From Rhodoferax sp. (GTDB taxonomy: Bacteria > Pseudomonadota > Gammaproteobacteria > Burkholderiales > Burkholderiaceae_C): DNA of 64,000 nucleotides. Each line of letters opens with the position of its first letter. Position 1 is the stretch's first letter. The position numbers and the translations under genes were made by a program. The stretch is from the NCBI RefSeq assembly GCF_028688795.1, contig NZ_JAQTXM010000023.1, forward strand, positions 23,806-87,805. Direction: 5' to 3'. A model generated the notes under the pieces. The model did no database searches. It saw only the letters and a list, made by a program, of their open reading frames with translations, and had not been told where the DNA came from. Positions 47,516 to 57,239 of this stretch are shown in pieces.

Positions 47516-49248
47516 CAGAAGCTTTCTTCCGTCGCGTCAGTCACGATTTGTGGCTTGACCGACATGTCTGGAGCCACCCCGAGCACGCGCAGGGTTTGCT
47601 GCACCGCCTGGCTGAACACGGGTGCGGCCACGTCGCCGCCGTAATACTGGCCATTGGTGGGCTCATCAATCATCACCGCCACAGAGATGCGTGGCGCGTC
47701 GATGGGCGCCAAGCCAGCGAACACACCGCGGTATTTCTTGGCGGCATAACCGCGGCCTTCCTGTTTGTTGGCCGTGCCGGTTTTGCCGCCCACCGAGTAG
47801 CCCATGGTTTGTGCCTTTTGGGCGGTGCCACCGGGGCCTACCACCATGTGAAGCATGTTGCGTACGTCGTGCGCCACCTTGCTGCTGAACACTGGCTGGC
47901 CCGCGGCCGGGGCTGACACCTTGAGCATGGACAGCGGCACCAAGTCGCCCTCGCGGCCAAAAATGGTGTAGGCGTGAGCCAGCTGCATTAAGCTGACGGA
48001 CAACCCATAGCCATAACTCATGGTGGCCTGCTCGATCGGCCGCCAGCCCTTGTAAGGACGCAGCCGACCACTCACCGCCCCAGGAAACGGCACCTGCGGC
48101 TTCTGGCCAAAACCAACGCTGCTGTACATCTCCCACATTTCGCGCGCAGGCATTTGCAGGGCAATTTTGGCGGTACCCACGTTGCTGGATTTCTGGATCA
48201 CCTCATTGACGGTGAGCACCCCATGCGCATGTGAGTCACTGATGGTGGCACTGCCAATGGTCAGGCGGCCAGGTGCCGTCTGGATCGGGGTCTCAGGCGT
48301 GATCCGCCCAGTGTTGAGCGAGAGCCCAATGACAAAAGGCTTCATGGTCGAGCCAGGCTCGAAACTGTCGGTCAGAGTGCGGTTGCGCAGCTGCTCACCG
48401 CTGAGGTTTTGTCGTTTTCCAGGCGTGTAGCTGGGGTAGTTGGCCAGTGCCAGCACCTCACCCGTCTTCACATCCAGCACCACAATGCCGCCAGCCTTGG
48501 CCTTGTGCTTGATCACGGCTTCTTTCAAGGCCTGAAAAGCAAAAAACTGCACCTTGCTGTCTATGCTGAGTTGCAGGTCACGGCCATCCACCGGCGCAAT
48601 TTGCTCGCCCACGTCTTCGACTACTCGGCCCATGCGGTCCTTGATGACGCGACGCGAGCCGTTTTTGCCACCCAAGTCTTTGTTAAATGTGAGCTCAATG
48701 CCTTCCTGGCCCTTGTCTTCCACATTGGTAAAGCCCACAACGTGGGCAGCGGCTTCACCTTCAGGGTACTGGCGCTTGTATTCCTTGCGCTGGTAAATGC
48801 CTTTGAGGCCCAGCGCCGTGATGTCATTGCCCACCGACTCGTCGACCTGGCGTTTCAGCCAGACAAAGGTTTTGTCCTCGTCTTCTAGCTTTTTGTTCAG
48901 TTCGGCCAGCGGCATGTCGAGCAACTTGGCCAGCTTTTTCAGCCCGGACGGATCACGCGGAACGTCTTCTGGAATGGCCCAGATGCTGGGCACCGGAATG
49001 CTCGACGCCAGCACCACACCATTGCGGTCCAGAATGCGACCACGGTTGGCGGGCAGCGCCAAGGTGCGGGCAAAGCGCACTTCACCTTGTCGCTGGAAGA
49101 ATGCGTTTTCAATCACCTGGATGTAGACCGCCCGCCCCACCAGGCCAGCGAACCCCAGGGCAATGGCCATCACAATGAATTTACTGCGCCACAGTGGTGT
49201 CGGGCTGGCCAGCAAGGGACTGGAGGTGTAGGCAATGCTACGGCTCAT
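47515..49248 (-). CDS. ftsI: septal peptidoglycan transpeptidase FtsI (PBP3)
   Basis: A 577-residue class B penicillin-binding protein with one membrane helix (about 25-45), a dimerisation/pedestal domain (RFARTLALPANRGRILDRNG) and a transpeptidase domain. The active site is in EPGSTMKPF (SxxK), KSSNVGT (SxN) and GGKTGTANK (KTG). It cross-links septal wall together with FtsW. Overlaps ftsL by 4 bases. Confidence 0.97.
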   Translation of the reverse strand: MSRSIAYTSSPLLASPTPLWRSKFIVMAIALGFAGLVGRAVYIQVIENAFFQRQGEVRFARTLALPANRGRILDRNGVVLASSIPVPSIWAIPEDVPRDPSGLKKLAKLLDMPLAELNKKLEDEDKTFVWLKRQVDESVGNDITALGLKGIYQRKEYKRQYPEGEAAAHVVGFTNVEDKGQEGIELTFNKDLGGKNGSRRVIKDRMGRVVEDVGEQIAPVDGRDLQLSIDSKVQFFAFQALKEAVIKHKAKAGGIVVLDVKTGEVLALANYPSYTPGKRQNLSGEQLRNRTLTDSFEPGSTMKPFVIGLSLNTGRITPETPIQTAPGRLTIGSATISDSHAHGVLTVNEVIQKSSNVGTAKIALQMPAREMWEMYSSVGFGQKPQVPFPGAVSGRLRPYKGWRPIEQATMSYGYGLSVSLMQLAHAYTIFGREGDLVPLSMLKVSAPAAGQPVFSSKVAHDVRNMLHMVVGPGGTAQKAQTMGYSVGGKTGTANKQEGRGYAAKKYRGVFAGLAPIDAPRISVAVMIDEPTNGQYYGGDVAAPVFSQAVQQTLRVLGVAPDMSVKPQIVTDATEESF

Positions 49249-49577
49249 GGCAGGCGCCCTTGCACGGCAGTGGCGTCACGCTTGGTCTGCGCGGAAGGGC
49301 TGAGATCCGCAGATGGCGGATACGCCACGTAGGTGGTGATGCCGGGTGTGGCAGCGCGCATTTGCAGTTGCGCCTTGGCAATTTTCTCAACCCGTGCCGA
49401 CGTGGCCTGCGCACGCTTTTCCACCTGCAGGCGTTCGTTTTCGGCCTCTAAGCGGTGCGCCTGTGACTTGGTGCGATCGAGCTCGGCGTACAAACGCCGC
49501 GACTCGTACTGCACATTCACCAGATACAAGCCACTGAGCACCACGCCCAGCAACAACACCAGATTCAGCCGCATCAT
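49245..49577 (-). CDS. ftsL: cell division protein FtsL
   Basis: A 110-residue bitopic protein: one membrane helix ([17 protein letters not shown]) followed by a coiled coil ([20 protein letters not shown]). It forms the FtsQLB complex. Overlaps by 4 bases on both sides (ATGA) show tight translational coupling. Confidence 0.94.
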   Translation of the reverse strand: MMRLNLVLLLGVVLSGLYLVNVQYESRRLYAELDRTKSQAHRLEAENERLQVEKRAQATSARVEKIAKAQLQMRAATPGITTYVAYPPSADLSPSAQTKRDATAVQGRLP

Positions 49578-50560
49578 GAATGCGCACCCGGTACAGCCGC
49601 CGCAGTGCGCTCAGCCACGCGCATGATGGCACTGCGTGAGCGTGGGTTGGCCGCCACTTCTGCCGCACTAGGCTTGATGCGCGCCAGTGCGTTAAATTGC
49701 ATCACATGCGGCGCAGCAAATGGCGCGCGCCGGTCAAACACCTCTTTGGCATGTTTGGCAATGAATTGCTTGACGATGCGATCTTCCAGCGAGTGAAAAC
49801 TGATCACCACCAACCGTCCGCCCGGTTGCAGCACCCGCAAAGATGCTTCTAGCGCCTGTTGCAGCTCTTCAAGCTCGGCATTGATGAAAATCCGAAAAGC
49901 CTGAAATGTGCGCGTTGCAGGGTTCTGGCCCGACTCGCGGGTTTTGACCGTGTCAGCCACGAGCTGGGCCAATTCAGTGGTGGTTGAAAGGGGGCCCCGA
50001 GCCTGTCGGCGCGCAACAATCGCCTTTGCAATGGGGCCAGCAAACCGTTCTTCGCCATATTCACGTATCACCTCCGCAATTTGCCCCACTTCGGCATCCG
50101 CCAGCCACTCGGCTACCGAAGTACCCCGGGTGGTGTCCATGCGCATGTCCAGAGGACCTTCAAACCTGAAACTGAAACCCCGCGCCGGGTTGTCTACCTG
50201 CGGGGAACTGATGCCGAGGTCAAGCAGCACACCGGCCACACTGCCTGCAGGCAACTCGCCGAGATGGCTAAATCCTTGGTGCCTGATGGAAAACCGCGCA
50301 TCGGTGATGGTGGCCGCCTCGGCCAGCGCGTCCAAGTCTTTGTCAAAGGCGATCAAGCGCGCAGCGGTGGGCAACTTGGACAAAATCAGCCGACTGTGGC
50401 CACCCCGACCAAACGTGGCATCGACAAAAACCGGTCCGGAATCTGGCGCTAAATCAGGTAATAAAGGGGCAGCAGGCGGCTGTCCAGGCTCGGCTGCACC
50501 CAGCAAAGCGTCGACCGCCTCGCTTAACAATACCGTGGTGTGTGTCCATGTGGCTTCCAC
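49574..50560 (-). CDS. rsmH: 16S rRNA (cytosine1402-N4)-methyltransferase RsmH
   Basis: A 328-residue SAM-dependent methyltransferase acting on C1402 of 16S r[33 protein letters not shown] (SAM site), [20 protein letters not shown] and [16 protein letters not shown] are conserved motifs. It begins 9 bases after mraZ. Near residues 20-45 it has a short Pro/Ala insert. Confidence 0.96.
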   Translation of the reverse strand: MEATWTHTTVLLSEAVDALLGAAEPGQPPAAPLLPDLAPDSGPVFVDATFGRGGHSRLILSKLPTAARLIAFDKDLDALAEAATITDARFSIRHQGFSHLGELPAGSVAGVLLDLGISSPQVDNPARGFSFRFEGPLDMRMDTTRGTSVAEWLADAEVGQIAEVIREYGEERFAGPIAKAIVARRQARGPLSTTTELAQLVADTVKTRESGQNPATRTFQAFRIFINAELEELQQALEASLRVLQPGGRLVVISFHSLEDRIVKQFIAKHAKEVFDRRAPFAAPHVMQFNALARIKPSAAEVAANPRSRSAIMRVAERTAAAVPGAHS

Positions 50561-50569
50561 TGCCGACCT

Positions 50570-50998
50570 TCAGAAAGAGAAGTCCTTGAAGACGTCAGGC
50601 ATGTCGCCCTGCATCGCTTTGGCTTCTTCAGCCTCGTAAGTGGCTTTGTCCCACAGCTCAAAAGAATTGCCCATACCCAACAACACCGACTCTTTGGTGA
50701 TGCCGGCTGCCGCACGCAGCTCGGGTGAAATCAAAACGCGACCCGTGCCATCCATCTCGACATCCATCGCATTGCCCAGAAAAATCCGCTTCCACCATTG
50801 AGCCGACATGGGCAGTGAGCCAATGCGTTCCCGAAACTTCTCCCACTCGGGGCGCGGGAAAATCATCAGGCAACCATGCGGGTGTTTGGTGATGGTGAGC
50901 TGGCCGTTTGCCGTCGCGCTCAAGACGTCACGATGCCGGGTTGGCACTGACAGCCGACCCTTTGCGTCAAGACTTAATGAGGAAGCCCCTTGAAACAC
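50570..50998 (-). CDS. mraZ: transcriptional regulator MraZ
   Basis: A 142-residue AbrB-like double-SpoVT fold protein. [17 protein letters not shown] and [18 protein letters not shown] are the two DNA-binding repeats. GTG 50998 matches the family N-terminus ([15 protein letters not shown]); an ATG-type frame extension to 51061 would start inside the operator array. MraZ represses its own dcw operon by binding upstream direct repeats. Confidence 0.95.
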   Translation of the reverse strand: MFQGASSLSLDAKGRLSVPTRHRDVLSATANGQLTITKHPHGCLMIFPRPEWEKFRERIGSLPMSAQWWKRIFLGNAMDVEMDGTGRVLISPELRAAAGITKESVLLGMGNSFELWDKATYEAEEAKAMQGDMPDVFKDFSF

Positions 50999-51048
50999 GA
51001 CTGGAAACCCTAAATGAATGGAACAACCGAATAACGGTGAAGAAAAAG

Positions 51049-51082
51049 CACAATTCACCACTAAATTGCACTTTTTTGCACT
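51049..51082 (-). promoter_or_regulatory. MraZ-box-like operator: four repeats in 10-bp phase
   Basis: CACA at 51049 and CACT at 51059, 51069 and 51079 (AGTG/TGTG on the transcribed side) recur at exactly 10-bp steps, one helical turn. They lie 51-84 bases upstream of the mraZ start. Tandem 10-bp-phased GTG-containing repeats are the known form of MraZ operators. Confidence 0.72.
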
Positions 51083-51107
51083 GTATCAGCAAAAGCAGCC
51101 TCTGCAA
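51080..51107 (-). promoter_or_regulatory. candidate promoter of mraZ/dcw
   Basis: On the minus strand TTGCAG (51107-51102), 16 bases, then TACAGT (51085-51080) form a fair sigma-70 promoter. Its -10 box overlaps the outermost AGTG repeat, so MraZ binding would block it. Confidence 0.5.
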
Positions 51108-51313
51108 ACGGGCTTACAACAAATTTTTACAATGAAATCAATGACTTAGACGATGTTCTGAAAGTCAAAAAAGCACAAAATCGTTCTAGATTAAGCACTT
51201 AGCGCACGCACTGAAAGTGATTCTTGAAGATACCGGATGTCACCGAAAGCGTGCGAAATGACCAGTGGCGTTGAGGCCACCCATGCGCCCCAAGCCGGCC
51301 GTGCGCGTTTGGG
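51083..51313. other. intergenic spacer between hslU and mraZ
   Basis: Apart from the promoter at its mraZ end, I see only a weak stem (GTGGC/GCCAC at about 51265-51280) behind hslU. It has no convincing open frame and no repeat copy. Confidence 0.5.
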
Positions 51314-52645
51314 CTACAAGATGTAGCGACTCAAATCTTCGTTCTTGCTGAGCTCTGCCAGACGCGCTTCAACATAGGCCGCGTCTACGTTCACCGTTTG
51401 ACCACTGAGGTTGGTGGCGCCAAAGCTGACTTCATCCAGCAGGCGTTCCATCACCGTCGACAAGCGGCGGGCGCCGATGTTTTCGGTGCGTTCATTGACA
51501 TCAAAGGCAATTTGCGCCAGCCGGGTAATGCCCTCGTCACTGAACGTCACCGTGACCTGCTCGGTGGCCAGCAGTGCCTGGTATTGCTTGACCAGTGAAG
51601 CGGTGGTTTGCGTCAGGATCGCCACAAAATCATCGACCGAGAGCGACTGCAATTCCACCCGAATCGGAAACCTACCCTGCAGCTCAGGAATCAGATCGCT
51701 GGGTTTGCTCAAATGGAAGGCGCCAGACGCGATGAACAAGACATGGTCGGTTTTGACCATGCCATATTTGGTGGACACGGTGGTGCCCTCGACCAGTGGC
51801 AGCAGGTCGCGCTGCACGCCCTGGCGCGACACTTCGGCCCCATTGCCTTCTGAGCGAGAAGTGACCTTGTCAATTTCATCAATGAAAACAATGCCGTTTT
51901 GCTCCAACATCTGCAGCGCCTGGGTCTTGATGTCGTCTTCGTTCACCAACTTGCTGGCTTCTTCATCAGCCAGCAGCTTGAGCGCTTCGGAGATTTTGAG
52001 TTTCCGTTTTTGCGTTTTATTCTGGTTGATCTGGCCAAACATGCCGCGCAGTTGCTCGGTCATTTCTTCCATGCCAGCCGGGCCCATGATTTCCATCTGC
52101 GGTGCGGTTTGTGCCACATCGAGTTCGATCTCACGGTCATTGAGTTGACCTTCGCGCAGCTTTTTGCGAAAGGTCTGGCGCGCCGTGCTTTCCGGCTCAT
52201 CAGCTGTCACCACGCCAAACTCGCCACGCGGCTGTGGAATCAAAATATCCAGCACACGGTCTTCGGCCGCGTCTTCAGCGCGAACCCGCACCTTGATGGT
52301 TTCCGCCTGGCGTGTTTGCTTGACGGCAATGTCGGCCAGATCACGAATGATGGAATCCACATCGCGCCCCACATAACCGACCTCGGTGAACTTGGATGCT
52401 TCCACCTTGATGAAGGGCGCGTCCGCCAGGCGTGCCAGTCGGCGCGCGATTTCGGTCTTGCCAACGCCTGTGGGGCCAATCATCAAGATATTTTTGGGCG
52501 TGATCTCACCGCGCAAGTCGGCCGCCACCTGCTGGCGGCGCCAGCGGTTGCGCAGCGCAATGGCCACGGCGCGCTTGGCCTGCTGCTGGCCCACGATGTG
52601 TTTGTCGAGTTCAGCAACAATTTCTTGAGGGGTAAGAGAAGACAT
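51314..52645 (-). CDS. hslU: HslUV protease ATPase subunit
   Basis: A 443-residue AAA+ unfoldase that feeds substrates to HslV. Start ATG 52645 ([20 protein letters not shown]). Walker A is GPTGVGKT, the pore loop is GYVGRD, Walker B is [11 protein letters not shown], and the C-terminus ends DLSRYIL, which inserts into HslV. The gene follows hslV by 2 bases. Confidence 0.97.
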   Translation of the reverse strand: MSSLTPQEIVAELDKHIVGQQQAKRAVAIALRNRWRRQQVAADLRGEITPKNILMIGPTGVGKTEIARRLARLADAPFIKVEASKFTEVGYVGRDVDSIIRDLADIAVKQTRQAETIKVRVRAEDAAEDRVLDILIPQPRGEFGVVTADEPESTARQTFRKKLREGQLNDREIELDVAQTAPQMEIMGPAGMEEMTEQLRGMFGQINQNKTQKRKLKISEALKLLADEEASKLVNEDDIKTQALQMLEQNGIVFIDEIDKVTSRSEGNGAEVSRQGVQRDLLPLVEGTTVSTKYGMVKTDHVLFIASGAFHLSKPSDLIPELQGRFPIRVELQSLSVDDFVAILTQTTASLVKQYQALLATEQVTVTFSDEGITRLAQIAFDVNERTENIGARRLSTVMERLLDEVSFGATNLSGQTVNVDAAYVEARLAELSKNEDLSRYIL

Positions 52646-52647
52646 GG

Positions 52648-53193
52648 TTAGAGCGATTCGATGGTGTGGTTCATGTTGGTGTAGATGCAAATCTCACCCG
52701 CAATTTCCAGTGATTTCTTGACCATGTCGGTGGCTGACAGGTCGGTGTGGTTGAGCAAGGCCATGGCAGCAGCTTGCGCGTAGGCGCCGCCTGAGCCAAT
52801 CGCCACGATGCCGTTTTCGGGTTCTAGTACATCACCGTTGCCCGTGATGATGAGGGACGCGTCCAGGTCGGCTACTGCCAGCATGGCCTCCAGGCGACGC
52901 AGCACACGGTCGGTACGCCAGTCTTTGGTGAGCTCAATGGCCGCGCGCACCAAATGGCCCTGGTGTTTCTCCAGCTTGGCCTCAAAGCGCTCAAACAGCG
53001 TAAAGGCGTCTGCCGTGGCGCCCGCAAAACCGGCCAGCACCTTGCCGTGGTAGAGCTTGCGCACTTTGCGCGCCGTGCCTTTGACCACAATGTTGCCCAA
53101 TGTGACCTGGCCATCGCCACCAATAGCCACTTGCATGCCTTCGGGTGTTTTGCGCCGAACGCTGATGATGGTGGTTCCGTGAAATTGTTCCAT
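52648..53193 (-). CDS. hslV: HslUV protease peptidase subunit
   Basis: A 181-residue threonine protease. The residues before the catalytic Thr are MEQFHG and the mature protein starts TTIISVRR, with GDGQVTLGN following. It forms a double hexamer capped by HslU and degrades heat-shock and regulatory proteins. It lies 6 bases downstream of the STAS-domain gene. Confidence 0.96.
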   Translation of the reverse strand: MEQFHGTTIISVRRKTPEGMQVAIGGDGQVTLGNIVVKGTARKVRKLYHGKVLAGFAGATADAFTLFERFEAKLEKHQGHLVRAAIELTKDWRTDRVLRRLEAMLAVADLDASLIITGNGDVLEPENGIVAIGSGGAYAQAAAMALLNHTDLSATDMVKKSLEIAGEICIYTNMNHTIESL

Positions 53194-53199
53194 AGAGAT

Positions 53200-54894
53200 T
53201 CAGTTGGTTCGCACAGTGACCTGCGCGTGTTCATTGATGCCAATCAGGTTAAAGAATGCAGCCACCAGGCGAGGCATCTCGCGAAACTCCACCCGATGAC
53301 CCTCAGCCGTCATGTGCGCTACCCAGTTCAGCAAACCGCCTGCCGCAGAAAAATCCACCCGGGTCAGTTGCGCGCAAGACACCCCCCAGAGGCCGTCCTC
53401 CCCACCAACCCGCTGCCACCTGGCCACAATGTCAGAGACATCCCCCGTCACGTCACCAACCAAGACCAGTTGCTGAGCCAGTTCAGGCAAAACCACAGGT
53501 TCAGGCAAAGCAGCCGCAGGGGCTTTCGGCTCAGACATCACCTGACAAATTGGCACCCGCCATGGGGGCGGCGAAACTTCATAAGTGACACAAAAATCCA
53601 GCGCCGCCAGCTCATAGTCATCTTGCAACCGCAACAGGCGAAGCGCGTCAAACCGCAGTTGCCACAGGTACTTTGGCACCGCCTTGTCGCCGTGCGGGGT
53701 CAGGGCGCGCAACACTGATGCAAGCGTCGCCGCGCCCTCAAAGCGCAGGGAAAGGGGTGTCTCACACCAGCGCGCCAGCAACTCAGCCAAACTCTTCGCA
53801 GCCGATGCCGACATGCGTTGCAGCAACCGCCAATCCAGCCCATACGTGACGGTGCCAGACCAAACCATGTCGCGCAATTGAGCCACAGCCACATCATCAA
53901 GTTCAACCGGGCTCACCCAATGTTGGCGTGCACCAGCAACAGGCCAAACGGCCGCTGTTGGCGACAACGCCGGGCGACTGGGCGCCATGGACGGCGGCGC
54001 ATCTGACCAAGTGGGTGCCGAGCGACCAAAACGCTGGGCATAAGCCATGGCCATGCGCTCAAAATTGGCCTGTTGCCCCGTGCTGCGGTACAAATCCAGC
54101 AGCGCAGCCGCCCAACCTTCGGCCAGCTCAGGTGCCGCGTCAGCGATTTGCAAAGCGGCCTGCAGCGCGACCTCGGCGCCGACGTCGTCGCCGTTGGCGT
54201 AGCGAATGGCCGCCTCCTCCATTTCAGGGTCTGACAGGTTTTGTCCCATGTCGACCGAGACCATTTTGGATATTGAAAACGCGCTGCGCGGCGACATTGC
54301 ATAGTCATCCGACGTCTGAGACATCGGCGCAACGCCCTGTTCGGTCGGCCGGAAATCGAAACCAGCCGCAGAGTCAGCCTGCGTGGTGGGGTCTAGCGTG
54401 GTGGGGGACAGGCGGGACATCTGGGTAGCTGGAAACGAATCTTGCGCTGCGGGGGCATTGGCATCGGCCATACCCGGTGTCGGCGCAGCCACAGTTGGCT
54501 CAGCAGAACCCATCGGCACCGCACCGGAGCGGCCTCTCCACCACTGGTGCGACATCTGGGCTTCAATTTCGTCAATTTTTTTGAGCGTTGTGGCACGCTC
54601 ATGGGTGTCGGTGTCAATGTCGCCCGTGGTGCTGCGAAACGACGACAGGCCTTGCGACAGCTCGGCTTTGGCCACCGGTGAGGCTTGACGCAATTTGCGC
54701 AGCTTGCTGAACTCGCGCTTGCGTATTGCGTCGTCGTGCCGCTTGCGCTCAATGACCAATTTGAGCGCCTCCTTGCCATGGTCTGCGTCCTCGGCGACAG
54801 CCGGCTTGTCCAGTTCAGCCCAATCCTTGGTCGGATTGCGCACAAACCTGGCCATCTTGGACAACAAGCCGGGGCTATTGTCCTGTGTTGCCAT
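53200..54894 (-). CDS. STAS-domain protein of unknown role
   Basis: A 564-residue protein. Residues 1-110 are charged and helical (ERKRHDDAIRKREFSKLRKL), 110-200 are low-complexity Pro/Ala/Ser, 200-300 are TPR-like (ALQIADAAPELAEGWAAALLDLYRSTGQQ), and the C-terminus is a STAS fold (LVLVGDVTG..., TRVDFSAAGGLLNWVAHM). STAS domains usually mediate signalling or lipid-asymmetry contacts; here a Ser follows Asp in DFSAAGG at the usual phosphorylation site. It lies upstream of hslVU. Function unknown. Confidence 0.78.
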   Translation of the reverse strand: MATQDNSPGLLSKMARFVRNPTKDWAELDKPAVAEDADHGKEALKLVIERKRHDDAIRKREFSKLRKLRQASPVAKAELSQGLSSFRSTTGDIDTDTHERATTLKKIDEIEAQMSHQWWRGRSGAVPMGSAEPTVAAPTPGMADANAPAAQDSFPATQMSRLSPTTLDPTTQADSAAGFDFRPTEQGVAPMSQTSDDYAMSPRSAFSISKMVSVDMGQNLSDPEMEEAAIRYANGDDVGAEVALQAALQIADAAPELAEGWAAALLDLYRSTGQQANFERMAMAYAQRFGRSAPTWSDAPPSMAPSRPALSPTAAVWPVAGARQHWVSPVELDDVAVAQLRDMVWSGTVTYGLDWRLLQRMSASAAKSLAELLARWCETPLSLRFEGAATLASVLRALTPHGDKAVPKYLWQLRFDALRLLRLQDDYELAALDFCVTYEVSPPPWRVPICQVMSEPKAPAAALPEPVVLPELAQQLVLVGDVTGDVSDIVARWQRVGGEDGLWGVSCAQLTRVDFSAAGGLLNWVAHMTAEGHRVEFREMPRLVAAFFNLIGINEHAQVTVRTN

Positions 54895-54927
54895 CGTTTT
54901 CAGACCAAAACAAAAACAATCGATTCA

Positions 54928-56091
54928 TCAGTCCCCAAACATTTTTTGCTTGAGTTCGCGGCGCTGCTGAGCCTCCAGCGACAAGGTGGCGGTCGGGCGG
55001 GCCAGCAGGCGGCCAACACCAATGGCCTCGCCAGTTTCGTCGCAGTAACCGTAATCACCCGCGTCAATGCGGCCAATGGATTGCTCGATTTTCTTCAGCA
55101 ATTTCCGTTCGCGGTCACGGGTGCGCAACTCCAGCGCGTGCTCTTCTTCAATGGTGGCGCGATCGGCCGGGTCAGGCACCACCACGGTGTCTTCACGCAA
55201 ATGCTCGGTGGTTTCACCGGCATTGCTCAAAATTTCATTTTTCAAGGTCACCAGTTTGGCGCGAAAAAACGCCATTTGGGTGTCGTTCATGTAGTCATCG
55301 TCCGACATGGCGATGACTTCGGCATCGGTCAGCTCTGTGACCGGTTTGGTTTTCCAGTTGTTCACCAACTTGGGGTCGCGCTTGGTGGCAGAGGCCAGCG
55401 GCGGCACGATGGGCTGTACTGCGGTGATCTGGGTGAAACTGGCCTTGGCAGCGGTGGACGCCACCGACTGCGCCATCGACGGCACGGTCAGTTGCGCCAA
55501 CCGCGACGATGGCCGGCCAGTGCGCACTGGCACGCCTGAGGCGGTCATTTGAAGCTCTGGGCCCGACGACTTCGCCGCAGGTTTGACAGGCGCCGACACT
55601 GCGGCAGTTTTGGAAACAACAGGGGTTTGAATGGTCACTGCTTCAGTCTTCTTTTTGGAGGGGGATAAAACCGGCTTGGGCGCAGGCGCCGGCGAGGGTT
55701 TGGCCGCTACTTTTTTCACGGGGGCAGGTTTGGCAGCGGCTTTAGCCGCCACTTTGACAGAAGGCTTGCTGGCCACCGGGGCGGCTGACTTGGCCACTTT
55801 GGCTTTGTCAACCGCTTTGACTGGCCCGGCGGGCTTGCTGGCCTTGACGGGCTTGGCCAGCACGGCACTGGGTTCGGTGCTGGCTTTGGGCTTAACGGTT
55901 TGCGCTTTCACGGGGGACCTCCTGGCAGGCTTTTCCTGAATGGGTTGCGCGGGGGCAACTGCCTCCACCTTTTTGACTTTGCCCGCCTTGGACGCCACAG
56001 GGGCTGTCACTGGCAAGGTCTCTTCGTCGGGGCGCGAGTGTACAGGTTTCGCCGACGAGAACCCCATGAACTGAAAAAACGAGGCAAACAT
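54928..56091 (-). CDS. dksA: DksA-like protein with long Ala/Lys/Pro-rich N-terminal extension and one-Cys zinc-finger remnant
   Basis: A 387-residue protein from ATG 56091. Residues 1-240 are an Ala/Lys/Pro/Val-rich, histone H1-like tail. The C-terminal 150 residues are the DksA fold: coiled coil (DYMNDTQMAFFRAKLVTLKN ... RTRDRERKLLKKIEQSIGRI) and globular end (GDYGYCDETGEAIGVGRLLA). Only one of the four zinc-finger cysteines is present (CDET...SLEA), so it probably does not bind zinc. DksA works with ppGpp on RNA polymerase. The tail could bind nucleic acid. Confidence 0.88.
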   Translation of the reverse strand: MFASFFQFMGFSSAKPVHSRPDEETLPVTAPVASKAGKVKKVEAVAPAQPIQEKPARRSPVKAQTVKPKASTEPSAVLAKPVKASKPAGPVKAVDKAKVAKSAAPVASKPSVKVAAKAAAKPAPVKKVAAKPSPAPAPKPVLSPSKKKTEAVTIQTPVVSKTAAVSAPVKPAAKSSGPELQMTASGVPVRTGRPSSRLAQLTVPSMAQSVASTAAKASFTQITAVQPIVPPLASATKRDPKLVNNWKTKPVTELTDAEVIAMSDDDYMNDTQMAFFRAKLVTLKNEILSNAGETTEHLREDTVVVPDPADRATIEEEHALELRTRDRERKLLKKIEQSIGRIDAGDYGYCDETGEAIGVGRLLARPTATLSLEAQQRRELKQKMFGD

Positions 56092-56122
56092 GTGATGCTC
56101 CGTGCGCAATCGGTGAGTGAAC

Positions 56123-57190
56123 TTACACCAGGCTTTGCTCCATGCCCTGCAGAAAAATGTCTTTGGGCAGGTCAATGCCAATAAACACCATCTTGCTGCA
56201 AGGTTTTTCGTCCTTGCCCCAGGCGGGTCCCAGGTCACTGCCCATCAACTGGTGCACGCCCTGGAAAATCACCTTGCGCTCGGTGCCCTGCATGTACAGC
56301 ACACCCTTGTAACGCAACATGCGCGGGCCGTAGATATTGACAATGGCGCCAAGAAAATCTTCCAGTTTGGCCGGATCAAAAGCACGGTCTGAGCGGAACA
56401 CAAAGCTTTTCACGTCGTCATCATGGGCATGGTGGTGGCCGTGTCCTGCCTCATGCTCGTGGGCATGGTCCGGGTGGTTGCAGGCCTCGCCGGGCGCATG
56501 GTCATGACCCGCATGGTCATGACCATGGTCGTCTTCCTTGAGGAAATCAGGGTCAATGTCGAGCTTGGTGTTGAGGTTGAAACCACGCAGGTCAAACACC
56601 TCGCTCAAGGCCACCTCGCCAAAATGCACGGCTTTTTGCGGCGCGCGCGGGTTCATGTGGCTCAGGCGGTGCATCAGGTCATCAACTTCTGCGGGCGTTA
56701 CCAGATCGGTCTTGCTGATGAAGATTTGGTCAGCAAAACCCACCTGGCGGCGCGCTTCCTGGCGGTCGTCAAGCTGCTGGTTGGCGTGTTTGGCATCCAC
56801 CAGCGTCAAAATGGAATCGAGCAAATAGCTCTCGGCAATTTCGTCGTCCATGAAAAAAGTTTGCGCCACCGGGCCTGGGTCGGCGACACCAGTAGTTTCG
56901 ATCACCACGCGGTCAAAGGCCAGCAGGCCCTGGCGCTTTTTGGCGGCCAGCAGCTGCAGGGCTTCGCGCAGGTCTTCGCGGATGGTGCAGCAAATGCAGC
57001 CATTGCTCATCTGGATGATCTGCTCTTTGGAGTCGGTCACCAGAATCTCGTTGTCGATGTTTTCTTCGCCAAACTCGTTTTCAATGATGGCAATTTTCTG
57101 GCCGTGGGCTTCAGACAACACGCGTTTCAGGAGCGTGGTTTTGCCGGAACCGAGAAAACCGGTGAGGATGGTGACGGGGATTAAGCTCAT
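56123..57190 (-). CDS. COG0523 (CobW/ZigA-like) GTPase metallochaperone
   Basis: A 355-residue G3E GTPase. Walker A is GFLGSGKTT (11-19), the metal motif is GCICC in NGCICCTIRED, Walker B/switch is VIETTGVADPGPV, and the guanine motif is SKTD. Between the two domains is a His-rich stretch (HGHDHAGHDHAP, HPDHAHEHEAGHGHHHAHDD). Family members deliver zinc or another metal to client proteins. It sits upstream of a DksA-like protein that has lost its zinc finger, a combination often met in zinc-limited regulation, although I see no clear Zur box. Confidence 0.93.
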   Translation of the reverse strand: MSLIPVTILTGFLGSGKTTLLKRVLSEAHGQKIAIIENEFGEENIDNEILVTDSKEQIIQMSNGCICCTIREDLREALQLLAAKKRQGLLAFDRVVIETTGVADPGPVAQTFFMDDEIAESYLLDSILTLVDAKHANQQLDDRQEARRQVGFADQIFISKTDLVTPAEVDDLMHRLSHMNPRAPQKAVHFGEVALSEVFDLRGFNLNTKLDIDPDFLKEDDHGHDHAGHDHAPGEACNHPDHAHEHEAGHGHHHAHDDDVKSFVFRSDRAFDPAKLEDFLGAIVNIYGPRMLRYKGVLYMQGTERKVIFQGVHQLMGSDLGPAWGKDEKPCSKMVFIGIDLPKDIFLQGMEQSLV

Positions 57191-57239
57191 GAATGGACCT
57201 TTTGGAAGGCTGCGAGTTTAACGAAGCCCGGCACAAGCT

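Noticed and set aside
57191..57239. Zur box upstream of the COG0523 GTPase
   Set aside because: I looked for a GTTATA-type palindrome and found none in this gap.
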